DNA of 64,000 nucleotides from Pseudomonas sivasensis (GTDB lineage: Bacteria; Pseudomonadota; Gammaproteobacteria; Pseudomonadales; Pseudomonadaceae). Positions 26,447 to 35,693 of this stretch are shown here, one piece after another. The DNA lies in the NCBI RefSeq assembly GCF_013778505.1, contig NZ_JAAOWU010000018.1:48896-112895 (forward strand). Reading direction: 5' to 3'. The notes below the pieces were generated by a model, which was not told the DNA's origin, did no database searches, and saw only the letters and a list, made by a program, of their open reading frames with translations. Every line of letters begins with the position of its first letter. Position 1 is the first letter of the stretch. The position numbers and the translations under genes are program-made.

Positions 26447-27628
26447 ATGCTTAGTGCCCAAGACCGTGCCATCGTCAAATCCACCGTGCCCCTGCTGGAA
26501 AGTGGCGGTGAGGCGCTGATCACCCATTTCTACCGCATGATGCTCTCCGAGTACCCTGAGGTGCGCCCGCTGTTCAACCAGACCCACCAAGCCAGCGGCG
26601 ACCAGCCTCGCGCCTTGGCCAACGGCGTGTTGATGTACGCGCGGCATATCGACCAGCTCGACCAACTGGGCGACTTGGTGGCGAAGATCATCAACAAGCA
26701 TGTGGCGTTGCAGATCCTGCCGGAGCACTACCCGATCGTGGGCGCCTGCCTGCTGCGGGCGATTTCCGAAGTGCTGGGCAGCGAGATTGCCACGCCTGAG
26801 GTGATGAAGGCCTGGGGCGCCGCCTATGGCCAGTTGGCCGACATTCTGATCGGTGCCGAAGCCGCCATCTACGAAGAGAAAGCCCAGGCCCCCGGCGGCT
26901 GGCGCGGTGCGCGGGCGTTTACGTTGGTCAAGCGAGTGGAGGAGAGTGCCGAGATCGTCTCCTTCTATTTCGCGCCTGTGGATAACGGTCCGATCCTTGC
27001 CGCCGCGCCAGGCCAGTACATCGGTATGAAGCTGGTGCTCGACGGTGAAGAAGTGCGCCGCAACTATTCCCTGTCGGCCCTCAGCGATGCCGGGCAGTAT
27101 CGCATCAGCGTCAAGCGCGAAGCCGGTGGGCGGGTGTCCAGCTACCTGCATGACCAGTTGCACGTCGGCGCAACCATCGAACTGTTCCCGCCGTCGGGTG
27201 AGTTCATCCTGCAGGCCAGCGATAAACCGTTGGTGCTGATCAGCGGCGGCGTGGGCATCACGCCGACCCTGCCGATGCTTGAAGCCGCTCTGGCCACCCA
27301 GCGTCCGGTGCATTTTATCCACTGCGCGCGTAACGGCGGGGTGCACGCGTTTCGCGATTGGGTGGACGCGCTCGCCGCGAAGCACCCGCAACTCAAGCGC
27401 TTCTATTGCTATGCCGAGGATGACGGGGTGAGCCCAGCGGCGGATAACGTTGGGCTCTTGAGTCTGGAGCAGTTGCAGGCTTGGTTGCCGCAAGAGCGTG
27501 ACCTGGACGCGTACTTCCTCGGGCCTAAAGGTTTCATGGCCGCAATCAAGCGCCACCTCAAGGCCCTGGGTGTGCCCGAGAAGCAAAGCCGCTACGAGTT
27601 CTTCGGCCCGGCTGCTGCCTTGGAATAA
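26447..27628 (+). CDS. hmp: NO-inducible flavohaemoglobin
   Basis: This 393-residue nitric oxide dioxygenase converts NO and O2 to nitrate using NAD(P)H. The globin domain has Tyr29, Gln53 and proximal His85 (NKHVALQI) at the numbering of E. coli Hmp. The reductase part has the FAD motif RRNYSLS near 204 and the NAD-binding GGVGITP near 267. AGGAGG lies just upstream of the ATG. It is divergent from norR with three NorR boxes and a sigma54-type promoter, so induction by nitrosative stress is very likely. Confidence 0.96.
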   Translation: MLSAQDRAIVKSTVPLLESGGEALITHFYRMMLSEYPEVRPLFNQTHQASGDQPRALANGVLMYARHIDQLDQLGDLVAKIINKHVALQILPEHYPIVGACLLRAISEVLGSEIATPEVMKAWGAAYGQLADILIGAEAAIYEEKAQAPGGWRGARAFTLVKRVEESAEIVSFYFAPVDNGPILAAAPGQYIGMKLVLDGEEVRRNYSLSALSDAGQYRISVKREAGGRVSSYLHDQLHVGATIELFPPSGEFILQASDKPLVLISGGVGITPTLPMLEAALATQRPVHFIHCARNGGVHAFRDWVDALAAKHPQLKRFYCYAEDDGVSPAADNVGLLSLEQLQAWLPQERDLDAYFLGPKGFMAAIKRHLKALGVPEKQSRYEFFGPAAALE

Positions 27629-27635
27629 CACGGTC

Positions 27636-27730
27636 AAAATGTGGGAGGGGGCTTGTCCTCGATAGCGGTGTGTCAGCTGAAGATAAGCTGGCTGATCCAC
27701 TGCTATCGAGGGCAAGCCCCTTCCCACATT
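27636..27730. repeat. REPIN
   Basis: Arms ATGTGGGAGGGGGCTTGTCC and GGGCAAGCCCCTTCCCACAT are inverted around a core with TCAGCTGA and AGCTGGCTGA. It fills the space between hmp and dsbB and belongs to the same family as those at 20011 and 24628, with a few base changes. Confidence 0.88.
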
Positions 27731-27838
27731 TGGCTCTCTATTTCTTCAGATTAATCCCCCGTTAACCCCCCTCTGTTTAAACCACTCTCTGTGTGTAAAC
27801 TTGCGGCCATTGGCACAACCAAACAAAGGGATACGGGG

Positions 27839-28345
27839 ATGAGTGACGAATTGCGTTTAGGCAGGGAGCGGCGCTTTCTGGTGTTGCTGGGCATCATCTG
27901 CCTGGCGCTGATCGGTGGGGCGTTGTACATGCAGGTGGTGCTGGGCGAGGCGCCGTGCCCGCTGTGCATCCTGCAACGCTATGCCTTGCTGTTGATTGCG
28001 ATCTTCGCGTTCATTGGCGCAGCCATGCGCACCAAGGGCGCCCTGACCTTTTTCGAAGGGCTGGTGATCCTCAGCGCCGTCGGCGGGGTGGCCGCAGCGG
28101 GTCACCACGTGTACACGCAGTTCTTCCCGCAGGTCAGCTGCGGCATCGATGTGCTGCAACCCATCGTCGATGACCTGCCCCTGGCCAAGGTCTTCCCGCT
28201 GGGCTTTCAGGTCGATGGCTTCTGCAGCACGCCGTACCCGCCGGTGCTGGGCCTGTCCCTGGCGCAGTGGGCCTTGGTGGCGTTCGTGCTGACGGTGATC
28301 CTGGTGCCGCTGGGCATCTATCGCAATCGCCAGCGCAAGGCCTGA
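27839..28345 (+). CDS. dsbB: Disulfide bond formation protein B
   Basis: This 168-residue inner-membrane quinone reductase reoxidises periplasmic DsbA. It has four predicted helices, the first redox pair Cys40/Cys43 (APCPLC) and the second pair Cys101/Cys129 in the second periplasmic loop, plus Arg47 of CILQRY near the quinone site. ATG 27839 begins MSDELRLGRERRF. A strong terminator follows. It is next to the quinol oxidase operon, to which DsbB-derived electrons flow, though this adjacency may be chance. Confidence 0.95.
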   Translation: MSDELRLGRERRFLVLLGIICLALIGGALYMQVVLGEAPCPLCILQRYALLLIAIFAFIGAAMRTKGALTFFEGLVILSAVGGVAAAGHHVYTQFFPQVSCGIDVLQPIVDDLPLAKVFPLGFQVDGFCSTPYPPVLGLSLAQWALVAFVLTVILVPLGIYRNRQRKA

Positions 28346-28356
28346 ACCCAACTGTC

Positions 28357-28397
28357 AAACGCCCCGGTCCTTCTTTGACGAAAGCCGGGGCGTTTTT
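28357..28397 (+). terminator. Terminator after dsbB
   Basis: Long stem AACGCCCCGG / CCGGGGCGTT with a 17-base loop ends in TTTTTGTTT, 12 nt after the dsbB stop. Confidence 0.85.
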
Positions 28398-29137
28398 GTT
28401 TGTAGGCTTTTGTGAATAGAGCGTGACACGGGACAACTGAGGGTGCGCGAAGCGTGCGACATGTTGTCACACAGAGGCCGCCGCAGGACGTTTCTGCTTC
28501 GCGAAGCCATCGCTTAAATTTGCAAAAAACGCCCAAGGTGTGCTGTCAGTTCGTGGTCTGGACGACGTTGCGCACCTCGCGGCGGACACACCTTTGCGTG
28601 ATGTCCCAATGCCTTGTTTTCTGGGGGGTTAGATAGGTTTTGCATGCCCTTACGACGACTGAAGGCCGTGGCGGTTCAGCCTATAACACCGCAATTTTTG
28701 TGGTTTTTGTTGAGAATCGAACGCGATAAAATCGCGAACCGTTGCAATATCGGTGAAGGATTATTGCTGTAATCGATAAAAATTATTTCTTTATAAGACA
28801 TGGTTTATACATCGCTAGCTAACTACAATCGCACGCACTGAATGTCCCGTGCTGTTCAATATTTGAGCACTGGAGCGGTCGAGGGGCAGATGGATGGCTC
28901 TGTGCGACCCCAAGGTTCCGGCAGCCTTTCAACTATCCGCACCAAACGGAATTGGTCTGTAACAAGGCCTTTAACCACGAAATCGAATAAGAACTCACCG
29001 CAGGTCCGTGAAACGCTCCGTTATGGCGTGCCGGGCAGGCTCTTATTCAATCGAAGAGAAATGCCAACCCTTGGCAGGGTGAAGTGTTGGCGATCAAAAC
29101 CCAACTGCATTGCGCAAGCTGCTTTAGAGGTCGTGAG
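28398..29137. other. 740-nt region upstream of cyoA
   Basis: No convincing gene lies here. The part from about 28670 to 28840 is AT-rich and contains TACAAT at 28824-28829, a possible -10 box, which would leave a leader of roughly 300 nt. Short inverted arms AAGGTGTG (28535) and CACACCTT (28587) occur farther upstream. An open frame at 28842-29141 has no ribosome-binding site. The length suggests several regulators or a structured leader controlling the oxidase operon. Confidence 0.5.
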
Positions 29138-30079
29138 ATGAGTAAAAACAGGTACCCCCGATTACTAGGCTTTTTGCCGCTGCTTGGCATGATGTTAATG
29201 CTGGGAGGCTGCAAGTGGACCTTGATGGACCCAAAAGGACAGATCGGTCTGGATCAACGAAACCTGATCATCACTGCCACCCTGCTGATGCTGTTGGTTG
29301 TGGTGCCTGTGATCATCATGACCTTCGCCTTCGCCTGGAAATACCGCGCGTCGAACACCAACGCGACCTACGCGCCTAAGTGGTCGCACTCCACCAAGAT
29401 CGAAATCGCGGTGTGGCTGGTTCCGATCCTCATCATCATCGCCCTGGGTTACATCACCTATAAGTCGACCCACGAGTTGGACCCGTACCGTCCGCTGGAG
29501 TCCGACGTCAAGCCGATCAACATCGAAGTGGTCGCGCTGGACTGGAAGTGGCTGTTCATCTACCCGGACCTGGGTATCGCCACGGTTAACCAGATCCGGT
29601 TCCCGGAGAACACCCCGCTTAACTTCCGGATCACCTCCGACGCCGTGATGAACTCGTTCTTCATCCCAGCCCTGGGTGGCCAGATCTACGCGATGGCAGG
29701 CATGCAGACCCGTCTGCACCTGATCGCGAACGAAAAAGCTGAAATGGAAGGCATCTCCGCGAACTACAGCGGCGCTGGCTTCACCGGCATGAAATTCAAA
29801 GCGATCTCGACGAGCCAGGAAGATTTCAACGCCTGGGTAGCCGAAGTCAAGGCCGCACCTAAACAGCTTGATCAAGCTGAATACGACGCCCTGACCAAAC
29901 CAAGCCAGAACAACCCAGTCGCTCTGTACTCCGCGTATGAGCCGAACCTGTTTCAGAAAATCGTCGACAAGTACGAAGGTATGAAGCCAGGCAAGCCGGT
30001 CAAGCACGAGAAGAAAGAAGTGGCCGCGGTTGAAGGTTCTGACACGGGCTCGCATTCAACTGCTGGGGCAGAGGAGTAA
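29138..30079 (+). CDS. cyoA: Cytochrome bo3 ubiquinol oxidase subunit II
   Basis: This 313-residue subunit II is a lipoprotein: the signal ends LMLGGC with the lipidated Cys25. Two transmembrane helices follow (about 42-65 and 87-107), then the periplasmic cupredoxin domain (VVALDWKWLFIYPDLGIATVN). The CuA ligands are absent, as expected of a quinol oxidase. GAGG lies 7 nt before the ATG. It is the first gene of cyoABCDE; four bases separate it from cyoB. Confidence 0.97.
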   Translation: MSKNRYPRLLGFLPLLGMMLMLGGCKWTLMDPKGQIGLDQRNLIITATLLMLLVVVPVIIMTFAFAWKYRASNTNATYAPKWSHSTKIEIAVWLVPILIIIALGYITYKSTHELDPYRPLESDVKPINIEVVALDWKWLFIYPDLGIATVNQIRFPENTPLNFRITSDAVMNSFFIPALGGQIYAMAGMQTRLHLIANEKAEMEGISANYSGAGFTGMKFKAISTSQEDFNAWVAEVKAAPKQLDQAEYDALTKPSQNNPVALYSAYEPNLFQKIVDKYEGMKPGKPVKHEKKEVAAVEGSDTGSHSTAGAEE

Positions 30080-30082
30080 ACG

Positions 30083-32101
30083 ATGTTTGGTAAATTAAGT
30101 TGGGATGCGGTCCCGTTCCACGAGCCGATTGTGATGATTACCATCGCCATGATCGCGCTGGGTGGTCTGGCACTGTTTGCAGCAATCACTTATTTCAAGA
30201 AGTGGACCTACCTGTGGACCGAGTGGCTGACGTCGGTCGACCACAAGAAAATCGGCGTGATGTACATCATCGTTGCCATGGTCATGCTGCTGCGCGGTTT
30301 TGCCGACGCCATCATGATGCGTACCCAGTTGGCCATGGCCACCGAAGGTTCGCCTGGCTACCTGCCGCCTGAACACTATGACCAGATCTTCACCGCCCAC
30401 GGTGTGATCATGATCATCTTCATGGCGATGCCTTTCTTCACCGGCCTGATGAACCTTGCTGTGCCGCTGCAGATCGGTGCCCGTGACGTTGCCTACCCGT
30501 TCCTGAACTCCCTGAGCTTCTGGCTGCTGGTATCCGGCGTTGTGCTGATCAACGTGTCCCTGGGCGTCGGCGAATTCGCCAAGACCGGTTGGGTTGCGTA
30601 TCCGCCATTGTCGGGTATCCAGTACAGTCCTGGCGTGGGTGTGGACTACTACATCTGGGCGCTACAGTTATCAGGACTCGGGACGACGCTGACGGGGGTC
30701 AACTTCCTGGCCACCGTCCTGAAAATGCGCGCCCCTGGCATGAAGCTGATGGACATGCCGATCTTCACCTGGACCTGCACCTGGGCCAACGTCCTGATCG
30801 TGGCTTCGTTCCCGATCCTGGCCGCTACCATGGCGCTGCTGTCGCTTGACCGTTACCTGGATTTCCACATTTTCACCAATGAACTTGGTGGCAATCCAAT
30901 GATGTACGTGAACCTGTTCTGGGCATGGGGTCACCCTGAGGTGTACATCCTGATCCTGCCAGCGTTCGGTATCTTCTCCGAAGTGATCTCGACCTTTACC
31001 GGCAAGCGCCTGTTCGGTCACCACTCGATGGTTTATGCATCGGGCGCGATCTCGGTACTGGGCTTCATGGTTTGGCTGCACCACTTCTTCACCATGGGCT
31101 CGGGGGCCAGCGTCAACGCCTTCTTCGGCCTGGCGACGATGCTGATTTCCATCCCGACGGGGGTGAAGCTATTCAACTGGCTGTTCACCATCTATCACGG
31201 TCGTCTGCGCATGACCAGCCAGGTTCTGTGGACCCTGGGCTTCATGGTGACCTTCGCCATCGGCGGCATGACCGGCGTACTGCTGGCCATCCCGGGTGCT
31301 GACTTCGTACTGCACAACAGCCTGTTCGTGATTGCTCACTTCCACAACGTGATCATCGGTGGTGCTGTATTCGGTTACATCGCTGGTTTCAGCTTCTACT
31401 TCCCGAAAGCGTTCGGCTTCAAGCTGCACGAAGGTTGGGGCAAGGCTGCATTCTGGTTCTGGATCTCGGGCTTCTTCGTCGCGTTCATGCCGCTCTATGC
31501 ACTGGGCTTCATGGGCATGACCCGTCGTCTGAACGCTACTACCAACCCTGAGTGGGTGCCGTACCTGTACGTTGCCATGTTCGGTGCAATCATGATCGCT
31601 GTGGGTATCGCCTGCCAGTTGATCCAACTGTACGTGAGCATCCGTGACCGTAAGCAGAACGCTTGCGACTCCGGCGACCCATGGAATGGCCACACCCTGG
31701 AATGGTCGACTTCGTCGCCGCCGCCGTTCTACAACTTCGCCGTGATCCCTACTGCGAACACCATTGATGCGTTCACCGAAGCCAAGGAAGACGGTACTGC
31801 GTACCAGCGTCCTAAGCACTACGAGCCGATCCACATGCCAAGCAACACCGCCACTGGCGTGGTGATGGGTGCGCTGTTGACCGTGTTCGGTTTCGCGATG
31901 ATCTGGCACATCTGGTGGCTGGCAATCGTGAGCCTGGTGGGCACCATCGGCTACTTCATTGTCCACGCAGCACGTGATGATCAAGGCTACATGGTGCCGG
32001 TCGAAACGATCGAGCGCATCGAAGCCGAGCAGCACGCTCGCCTGGTCGCCGAGAAGAAAATCCCGGCCAACCGTGTAGAAACCTCGTTGGAACAGGCTTA
32101 A
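30083..32101 (+). CDS. cyoB: Cytochrome bo3 ubiquinol oxidase subunit I
   Basis: This 672-residue haem-copper oxidase subunit I carries haem b, haem o3 and CuB and pumps protons while reducing O2. Visible ligand regions are FTAHGVIMIIFMAMPFF (haem b His), WGHPEVYILILP with the His-Tyr cross-link pair, HH in VWLHHFF and the haem ligands of IAHFHNVIIGG. Fifteen or so transmembrane helices are expected. The strong GAGGAG before the ATG lies within the end of cyoA. Three bases separate it from cyoC. Confidence 0.98.
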   Translation: MFGKLSWDAVPFHEPIVMITIAMIALGGLALFAAITYFKKWTYLWTEWLTSVDHKKIGVMYIIVAMVMLLRGFADAIMMRTQLAMATEGSPGYLPPEHYDQIFTAHGVIMIIFMAMPFFTGLMNLAVPLQIGARDVAYPFLNSLSFWLLVSGVVLINVSLGVGEFAKTGWVAYPPLSGIQYSPGVGVDYYIWALQLSGLGTTLTGVNFLATVLKMRAPGMKLMDMPIFTWTCTWANVLIVASFPILAATMALLSLDRYLDFHIFTNELGGNPMMYVNLFWAWGHPEVYILILPAFGIFSEVISTFTGKRLFGHHSMVYASGAISVLGFMVWLHHFFTMGSGASVNAFFGLATMLISIPTGVKLFNWLFTIYHGRLRMTSQVLWTLGFMVTFAIGGMTGVLLAIPGADFVLHNSLFVIAHFHNVIIGGAVFGYIAGFSFYFPKAFGFKLHEGWGKAAFWFWISGFFVAFMPLYALGFMGMTRRLNATTNPEWVPYLYVAMFGAIMIAVGIACQLIQLYVSIRDRKQNACDSGDPWNGHTLEWSTSSPPPFYNFAVIPTANTIDAFTEAKEDGTAYQRPKHYEPIHMPSNTATGVVMGALLTVFGFAMIWHIWWLAIVSLVGTIGYFIVHAARDDQGYMVPVETIERIEAEQHARLVAEKKIPANRVETSLEQA

Positions 32102-32104
32102 ACC

Positions 32105-32731
32105 ATGTCGAACTTAGTGACCAATGCTGGACACGCCCATGTCGATGACCATGGGCACGATGACCATCACCACGACTCGGGGCCGATGACCGTTTTCGGC
32201 TTCTGGCTCTACCTGATGACCGACTGCATCTTGTTTGCGTCGATCTTCGCGGTGTACGCGGTACTGGTAAACAACGTAGCGGGTGGCCCGTCGGGCCACG
32301 ACATCTTCGAACTGCCTTACGTGCTTGGCGAAACCGCCTTGCTGTTGTTCAGTTCGATCACCTACGGCTTCGCCATGTTGGCCTTCTACAAGGGCAACAA
32401 GAAAGGCGTGCTGACCTGGCTGGGTATGACCTTCCTGTTCGGCCTGGGCTTCATCGGCATGGAGATCAACGAGTTCCACCTGTTGATCTCCGAAGGCTAC
32501 GGCCCGCACCGTTCCGGTTTCCTGTCGGCGTTCTTCACGCTGGTCGGCACCCACGGTCTGCACGTTACTGCCGGCCTGCTGTGGATGGCGGTGATGATGT
32601 ATCAGGTCAATAAACACGGCCTGACCAACACCAACAAGACTCGCCTGACTTGCCTGAGCCTGTTCTGGCACTTCCTGGACGTGGTCTGGATCTGCGTCTT
32701 CACCGTTGTTTACCTGATGGGGACTCTGTAA
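32105..32731 (+). CDS. cyoC: Cytochrome bo3 ubiquinol oxidase subunit III
   Basis: This 208-residue subunit III has five transmembrane helices. It begins with a His/Asp-rich N-terminus (HAHVDDHGHDDHHHD), which is striking but common in this group. The family stretches FGFWLYLMTDCILFASIFA and LFWHFLDVVWICVFTVVYL are present. Its stop codon overlaps the cyoD start by one base (TAATG), indicating translational coupling. Confidence 0.97.
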   Translation: MSNLVTNAGHAHVDDHGHDDHHHDSGPMTVFGFWLYLMTDCILFASIFAVYAVLVNNVAGGPSGHDIFELPYVLGETALLLFSSITYGFAMLAFYKGNKKGVLTWLGMTFLFGLGFIGMEINEFHLLISEGYGPHRSGFLSAFFTLVGTHGLHVTAGLLWMAVMMYQVNKHGLTNTNKTRLTCLSLFWHFLDVVWICVFTVVYLMGTL

Positions 32732-33072
32732 TGGCTAATGCACACTCCCATGACCATGACAGCCATGATTCGAGCCACGGCAGCGTTAAGTCGTACGCCA
32801 TTGGCTTCATCCTGTCGGTAATCCTGACGCTCATCCCGTTCGGTCTGGTGATGTACCCGACCCTGCCGAAGTCGATCACCTTGATGATCGTATTGGCATT
32901 CGCGGTGATTCAGGTCCTGGTTCACCTGGTGTACTTCCTGCACCTGGATCGTTCTAAAGAGCAGCGCGATAACGTGATTGCGTTCGTGTTCGCAGGCTTA
33001 GTAATCCTGCTGCTGGTTGGCTTGTCGATATGGATCATGTTCAGCATCCATACGTTCATGATGGCGAAGTGA
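32731..33072 (+). CDS. cyoD: Cytochrome bo3 ubiquinol oxidase subunit IV
   Basis: This 113-residue small subunit has three helices (about 22-42, 50-70 and 85-107) and the family stretch VHLVYFLHLDRSKEQR. The N-terminus is also His-rich (HSHDHDSHDSSHG). It starts at the ATG that overlaps the cyoC stop and is followed by cyoE after 11 nt. The subunit assists assembly of the CuB site in the E. coli enzyme. Confidence 0.96.
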   Translation: MANAHSHDHDSHDSSHGSVKSYAIGFILSVILTLIPFGLVMYPTLPKSITLMIVLAFAVIQVLVHLVYFLHLDRSKEQRDNVIAFVFAGLVILLLVGLSIWIMFSIHTFMMAK

Positions 33073-33083
33073 GGTAAGACCCG

Positions 33084-33971
33084 ATGTCGCTTAAGCACTT
33101 TATCCAAATCACCAAACCGGGGATCATTTTCGGTAACGTGCTTTCTGTGGCGGGCGGTTTCTTCCTGGCCTCCAAGGGACATGTCGATCTGGCCATCTTC
33201 CTGGCTGCGATGATCGGTACGTCCCTGGTGGTTGCTTCCGGTTGTGTCTTCAACAACTGCATCGACCGTGACATCGATATCAAGATGGAGCGCACCAAGA
33301 ATCGCGTGCTGGTCCAGGGCCTTATCTCCCTGAAGCTGGCACTGATCTACGCGACCGTTTTGGGTGTTGCCGGTGTGGCACTGTTGTATAAGGTGGCCAA
33401 CCCGTTGGCGGCGCTGTTTGCCGTGATCGGCTTTGTCATCTACGTCGGCCTCTACAGCCTGTACCTCAAGCGCAAGTCGGTTCACGGCACGCTGGTGGGC
33501 AGTCTGTCGGGGGCGATGCCGCCGGTGATTGGTTATGTGGCTGTAACCAATAGCTTCGACATGGCCGCGCTGGTGCTGCTGGTGATGTTCAGCCTGTGGC
33601 AGATGCCGCATTCCTACGCCATCGCGATCTTCCGTTTCAACGACTACCTGGCTGCATCGATTCCGGTTTTGCCGGTCAAGCGTGGCATCCAGGTTGCCAA
33701 GAAACACATCCTGCTCTACATCCTGGCCTTCCTTGTGGCGACCTTGATGTTGACCTTCAGTGGCTACGCCGGCATGAGCTACCTCGCCGTCGCGGCTGCC
33801 ATGGGCATGTACTGGTTGTACATGGCCTGGACAGGCTACAAGGCGGTGGATGACACCGTCTGGGCGCGCAAGCTGTTCGTGTTCTCGATTTTCACCATCA
33901 CCGCGCTCAGCGTGATGATGTCCCTGGATTTCCAAGTGCCGAAAGAGCTGTTGCTGACCTACGCACACTGA
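33084..33971 (+). CDS. cyoE: Protohaem IX farnesyltransferase (haem O synthase)
   Basis: This 295-residue UbiA-family prenyltransferase adds farnesyl to protohaem to make the haem O used by CyoB. The Asp-rich motif NNCIDRDIDIKMERT near residue 53 and the conserved YSLYLKRKS near 126 are present, with about eight or nine transmembrane helices. It ends the cyo operon and is followed by a terminator. Confidence 0.97.
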   Translation: MSLKHFIQITKPGIIFGNVLSVAGGFFLASKGHVDLAIFLAAMIGTSLVVASGCVFNNCIDRDIDIKMERTKNRVLVQGLISLKLALIYATVLGVAGVALLYKVANPLAALFAVIGFVIYVGLYSLYLKRKSVHGTLVGSLSGAMPPVIGYVAVTNSFDMAALVLLVMFSLWQMPHSYAIAIFRFNDYLAASIPVLPVKRGIQVAKKHILLYILAFLVATLMLTFSGYAGMSYLAVAAAMGMYWLYMAWTGYKAVDDTVWARKLFVFSIFTITALSVMMSLDFQVPKELLLTYAH

Positions 33972-33989
33972 GTGTCTGAGTAGCAAAAG

Positions 33990-34022
33990 GCCCCGCCTTC
34001 GAAAGAAGCGCGGGGTTTTTTA
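33990..34022 (+). terminator. Terminator of the cyo operon
   Basis: GCCCCGC-CTTC / GAAG-CGCGGGG forms a hairpin with a GAAA loop and one bulge, followed by six T. It lies about 20 nt after the cyoE stop. Confidence 0.82.
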
Positions 34023-34074
34023 TTGAGTGACCTTTAAACTATGCCCACATCCTACCCATGCAGGACGCAGAACG

Positions 34075-34773
34075 ATGAGTAAAAAAGCCGTAATCGTGTT
34101 CAGTGGCGGACAAGACTCCACCACCTGTTTAATCCACGCACTGCCGCACTACGATGAAGTGCACTGCATTACCTTCGACTACGGCCAACGCCATGTGGCG
34201 GAAGTCGAAGTCGCCCAGCAGCTTGCCAAGCAGTTGGGGGCCACCGTTCACAAAGTGATGGACGTGTCGTTGCTCAACGAGCTGGCCATCAGCAGCCTGA
34301 CCCGCGACAACATTCCTGTGCCGACCGTGAACAGCTCAGGTGAAAGCCTGCCCAGCACCTTTGTGCCGGGGCGCAATATTCTGTTTCTGACCCTGGCGGC
34401 AATCTACGCCTACCAGGTGAAAGCCGAGACCGTCATTACAGGCGTGTGCGAAACCGACTTCTCCGGTTATCCGGACTGCCGCGATGAATTCGTCAAGGCG
34501 CTGAATCAGGCACTCAAGCTGGGCATGGAATACGACGTGCGCCTGGAAACCCCGCTGATGTGGCTGAACAAGGCCGAGACCTGGGCCTTGGCCGATTACC
34601 ACCAGCAACTGGACTTGGTCCGCCAGCAGACCCTGACCTGCTACAACGGCGTCCTAGGCAGTGGCTGTGGCGAGTGTGATGCGTGCAACCTGCGTGCACG
34701 GGGCTTGAATGAGTACCTGCAGAACAAGACAGATGTCATGCAGAACCTGAAGCAGAAGTTGCAGCTGAACTAA
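34075..34773 (+). CDS. queC: 7-cyano-7-deazaguanine synthase QueC (enterobacterial type)
   Basis: This 232-residue enzyme makes preQ0 from 7-carboxy-7-deazaguanine with ATP and ammonia. The PP-loop SGGQDSTTC (10-18), ITGVCETDFSGYPDCRDEF and the zinc-binding Cys cluster CGECDACNLR are intact. The wording of these motifs is that of E. coli QueC (FSGGQDSTTCL, LLNELAISSLTRD, TFVPGRNILFLTLAAIYAYQ) rather than the SGGLDSAT type usually linked to queE in pseudomonads, so it may be a second, acquired copy. It converges on a VUT-family transporter gene. Confidence 0.93.
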   Translation: MSKKAVIVFSGGQDSTTCLIHALPHYDEVHCITFDYGQRHVAEVEVAQQLAKQLGATVHKVMDVSLLNELAISSLTRDNIPVPTVNSSGESLPSTFVPGRNILFLTLAAIYAYQVKAETVITGVCETDFSGYPDCRDEFVKALNQALKLGMEYDVRLETPLMWLNKAETWALADYHQQLDLVRQQTLTCYNGVLGSGCGECDACNLRARGLNEYLQNKTDVMQNLKQKLQLN

Positions 34774-34814
34774 GGTGATGAAGCCGATGGGCAAGGCCCA
34801 TCGGCGTGTTTCAA

Positions 34815-35693
34815 TCAGGCAGCGTTGCCGGTGATATAGCGCTTGAACAACGAACGCGCGCCATAGGCTGGCAGAATATTAAAGAACGCAAAGCCCACCT
34901 TAATTGCGATCTGCACATAGATCATGCTCAGGATATCGCTGGTCTGCATGGCGCCGTAGAACGCAATAAAGCAGAACAGGAAGCTGTCGATAATCACCGC
35001 AAAGAACGTACTGAGGAAGATGCGCAGGTATAGGTATTTGGAATTAGTCAGCTCTTTGATCTTGCACAGCAAATACGAGTTAATGTTTTCCGACACCAGG
35101 AACGACACCGACGACGCGATCAACACCGACGACACCTGCACAATCACATCGTTATAGGGACCGTCGAGTTTCCAACCGGGCAAGCCGGGTAAGAAGGTTG
35201 AGCCGTAGAGCAAAATGATGATCATCGCGTTGCTGGCAAAGGCAAACAGGATGGCCTTCCTGGCGAGCCTCAGGCCAAAGTTTTCGTTGAGCAGATCCAC
35301 GATCAGGAAGGTCAGCGGGTATAGGAAAGTGCCTGGCGTAACGATGATGTCGAGGGACTCGATGTAGATCGGTTTCGTCGCGGCAATGCTGGTGAAGATG
35401 TAAAAGGTGAAGAGCAGCAGGTTGAGGATGATGTAGATCATCCACGAACTTTCATTGCGATCGTTGAGGTCGTACGCCGTCACCGTGCCCGCTTGGGAGT
35501 AGTACTTCTTGTACAGGTTTTTAACTTCCATTTTATTCAAGTTATCCATGATTTCGCTGTTTAAGACTTCGCTCAACTTGACCCGAATGATCTTGCCCGT
35601 GGCGATGATCATGATCACCGCCAGGCGCTTATCATTTTCGAAGCCCAGCAGTTTGTATTTACTGTTTTCGATCTCGCTTTCATACGTGGTCAT
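34815..35693 (-). CDS. VUT-family transporter, possible queuosine-precursor carrier, with N-terminal extension
   Basis: This 292-residue membrane protein has a VUT/YhhQ domain (about 95-290) with six hydrophobic helices and the family stretch TPGTFLYPLTFLIVDLLNENFG; YhhQ imports preQ0/preQ1. Residues 1-90 form a polar extension (KRLAVIMIIATGKIIRVKLSE, KNLYKKYYSQAGTVTAYDL) not usual for YhhQ. The ATG overlaps the XRE gene end by 14 nt, so the two are translationally coupled. Convergent with queC, which supports a 7-deazapurine role, though the substrate is inferred only. Confidence 0.82.
   Translation of the reverse strand: MTTYESEIENSKYKLLGFENDKRLAVIMIIATGKIIRVKLSEVLNSEIMDNLNKMEVKNLYKKYYSQAGTVTAYDLNDRNESSWMIYIILNLLLFTFYIFTSIAATKPIYIESLDIIVTPGTFLYPLTFLIVDLLNENFGLRLARKAILFAFASNAMIIILLYGSTFLPGLPGWKLDGPYNDVIVQVSSVLIASSVSFLVSENINSYLLCKIKELTNSKYLYLRIFLSTFFAVIIDSFLFCFIAFYGAMQTSDILSMIYVQIAIKVGFAFFNILPAYGARSLFKRYITGNAA

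Noticed and set aside
26411..27727. 438-codon antisense frame over hmp
   Set aside because: hmp on the other strand has all catalytic residues; the antisense product is His/Gln-rich noise.
28842..29141. 99-codon frame upstream of cyoA
   Set aside because: No ribosome-binding site, no recognisable sequence, and it overlaps the cyoA start.
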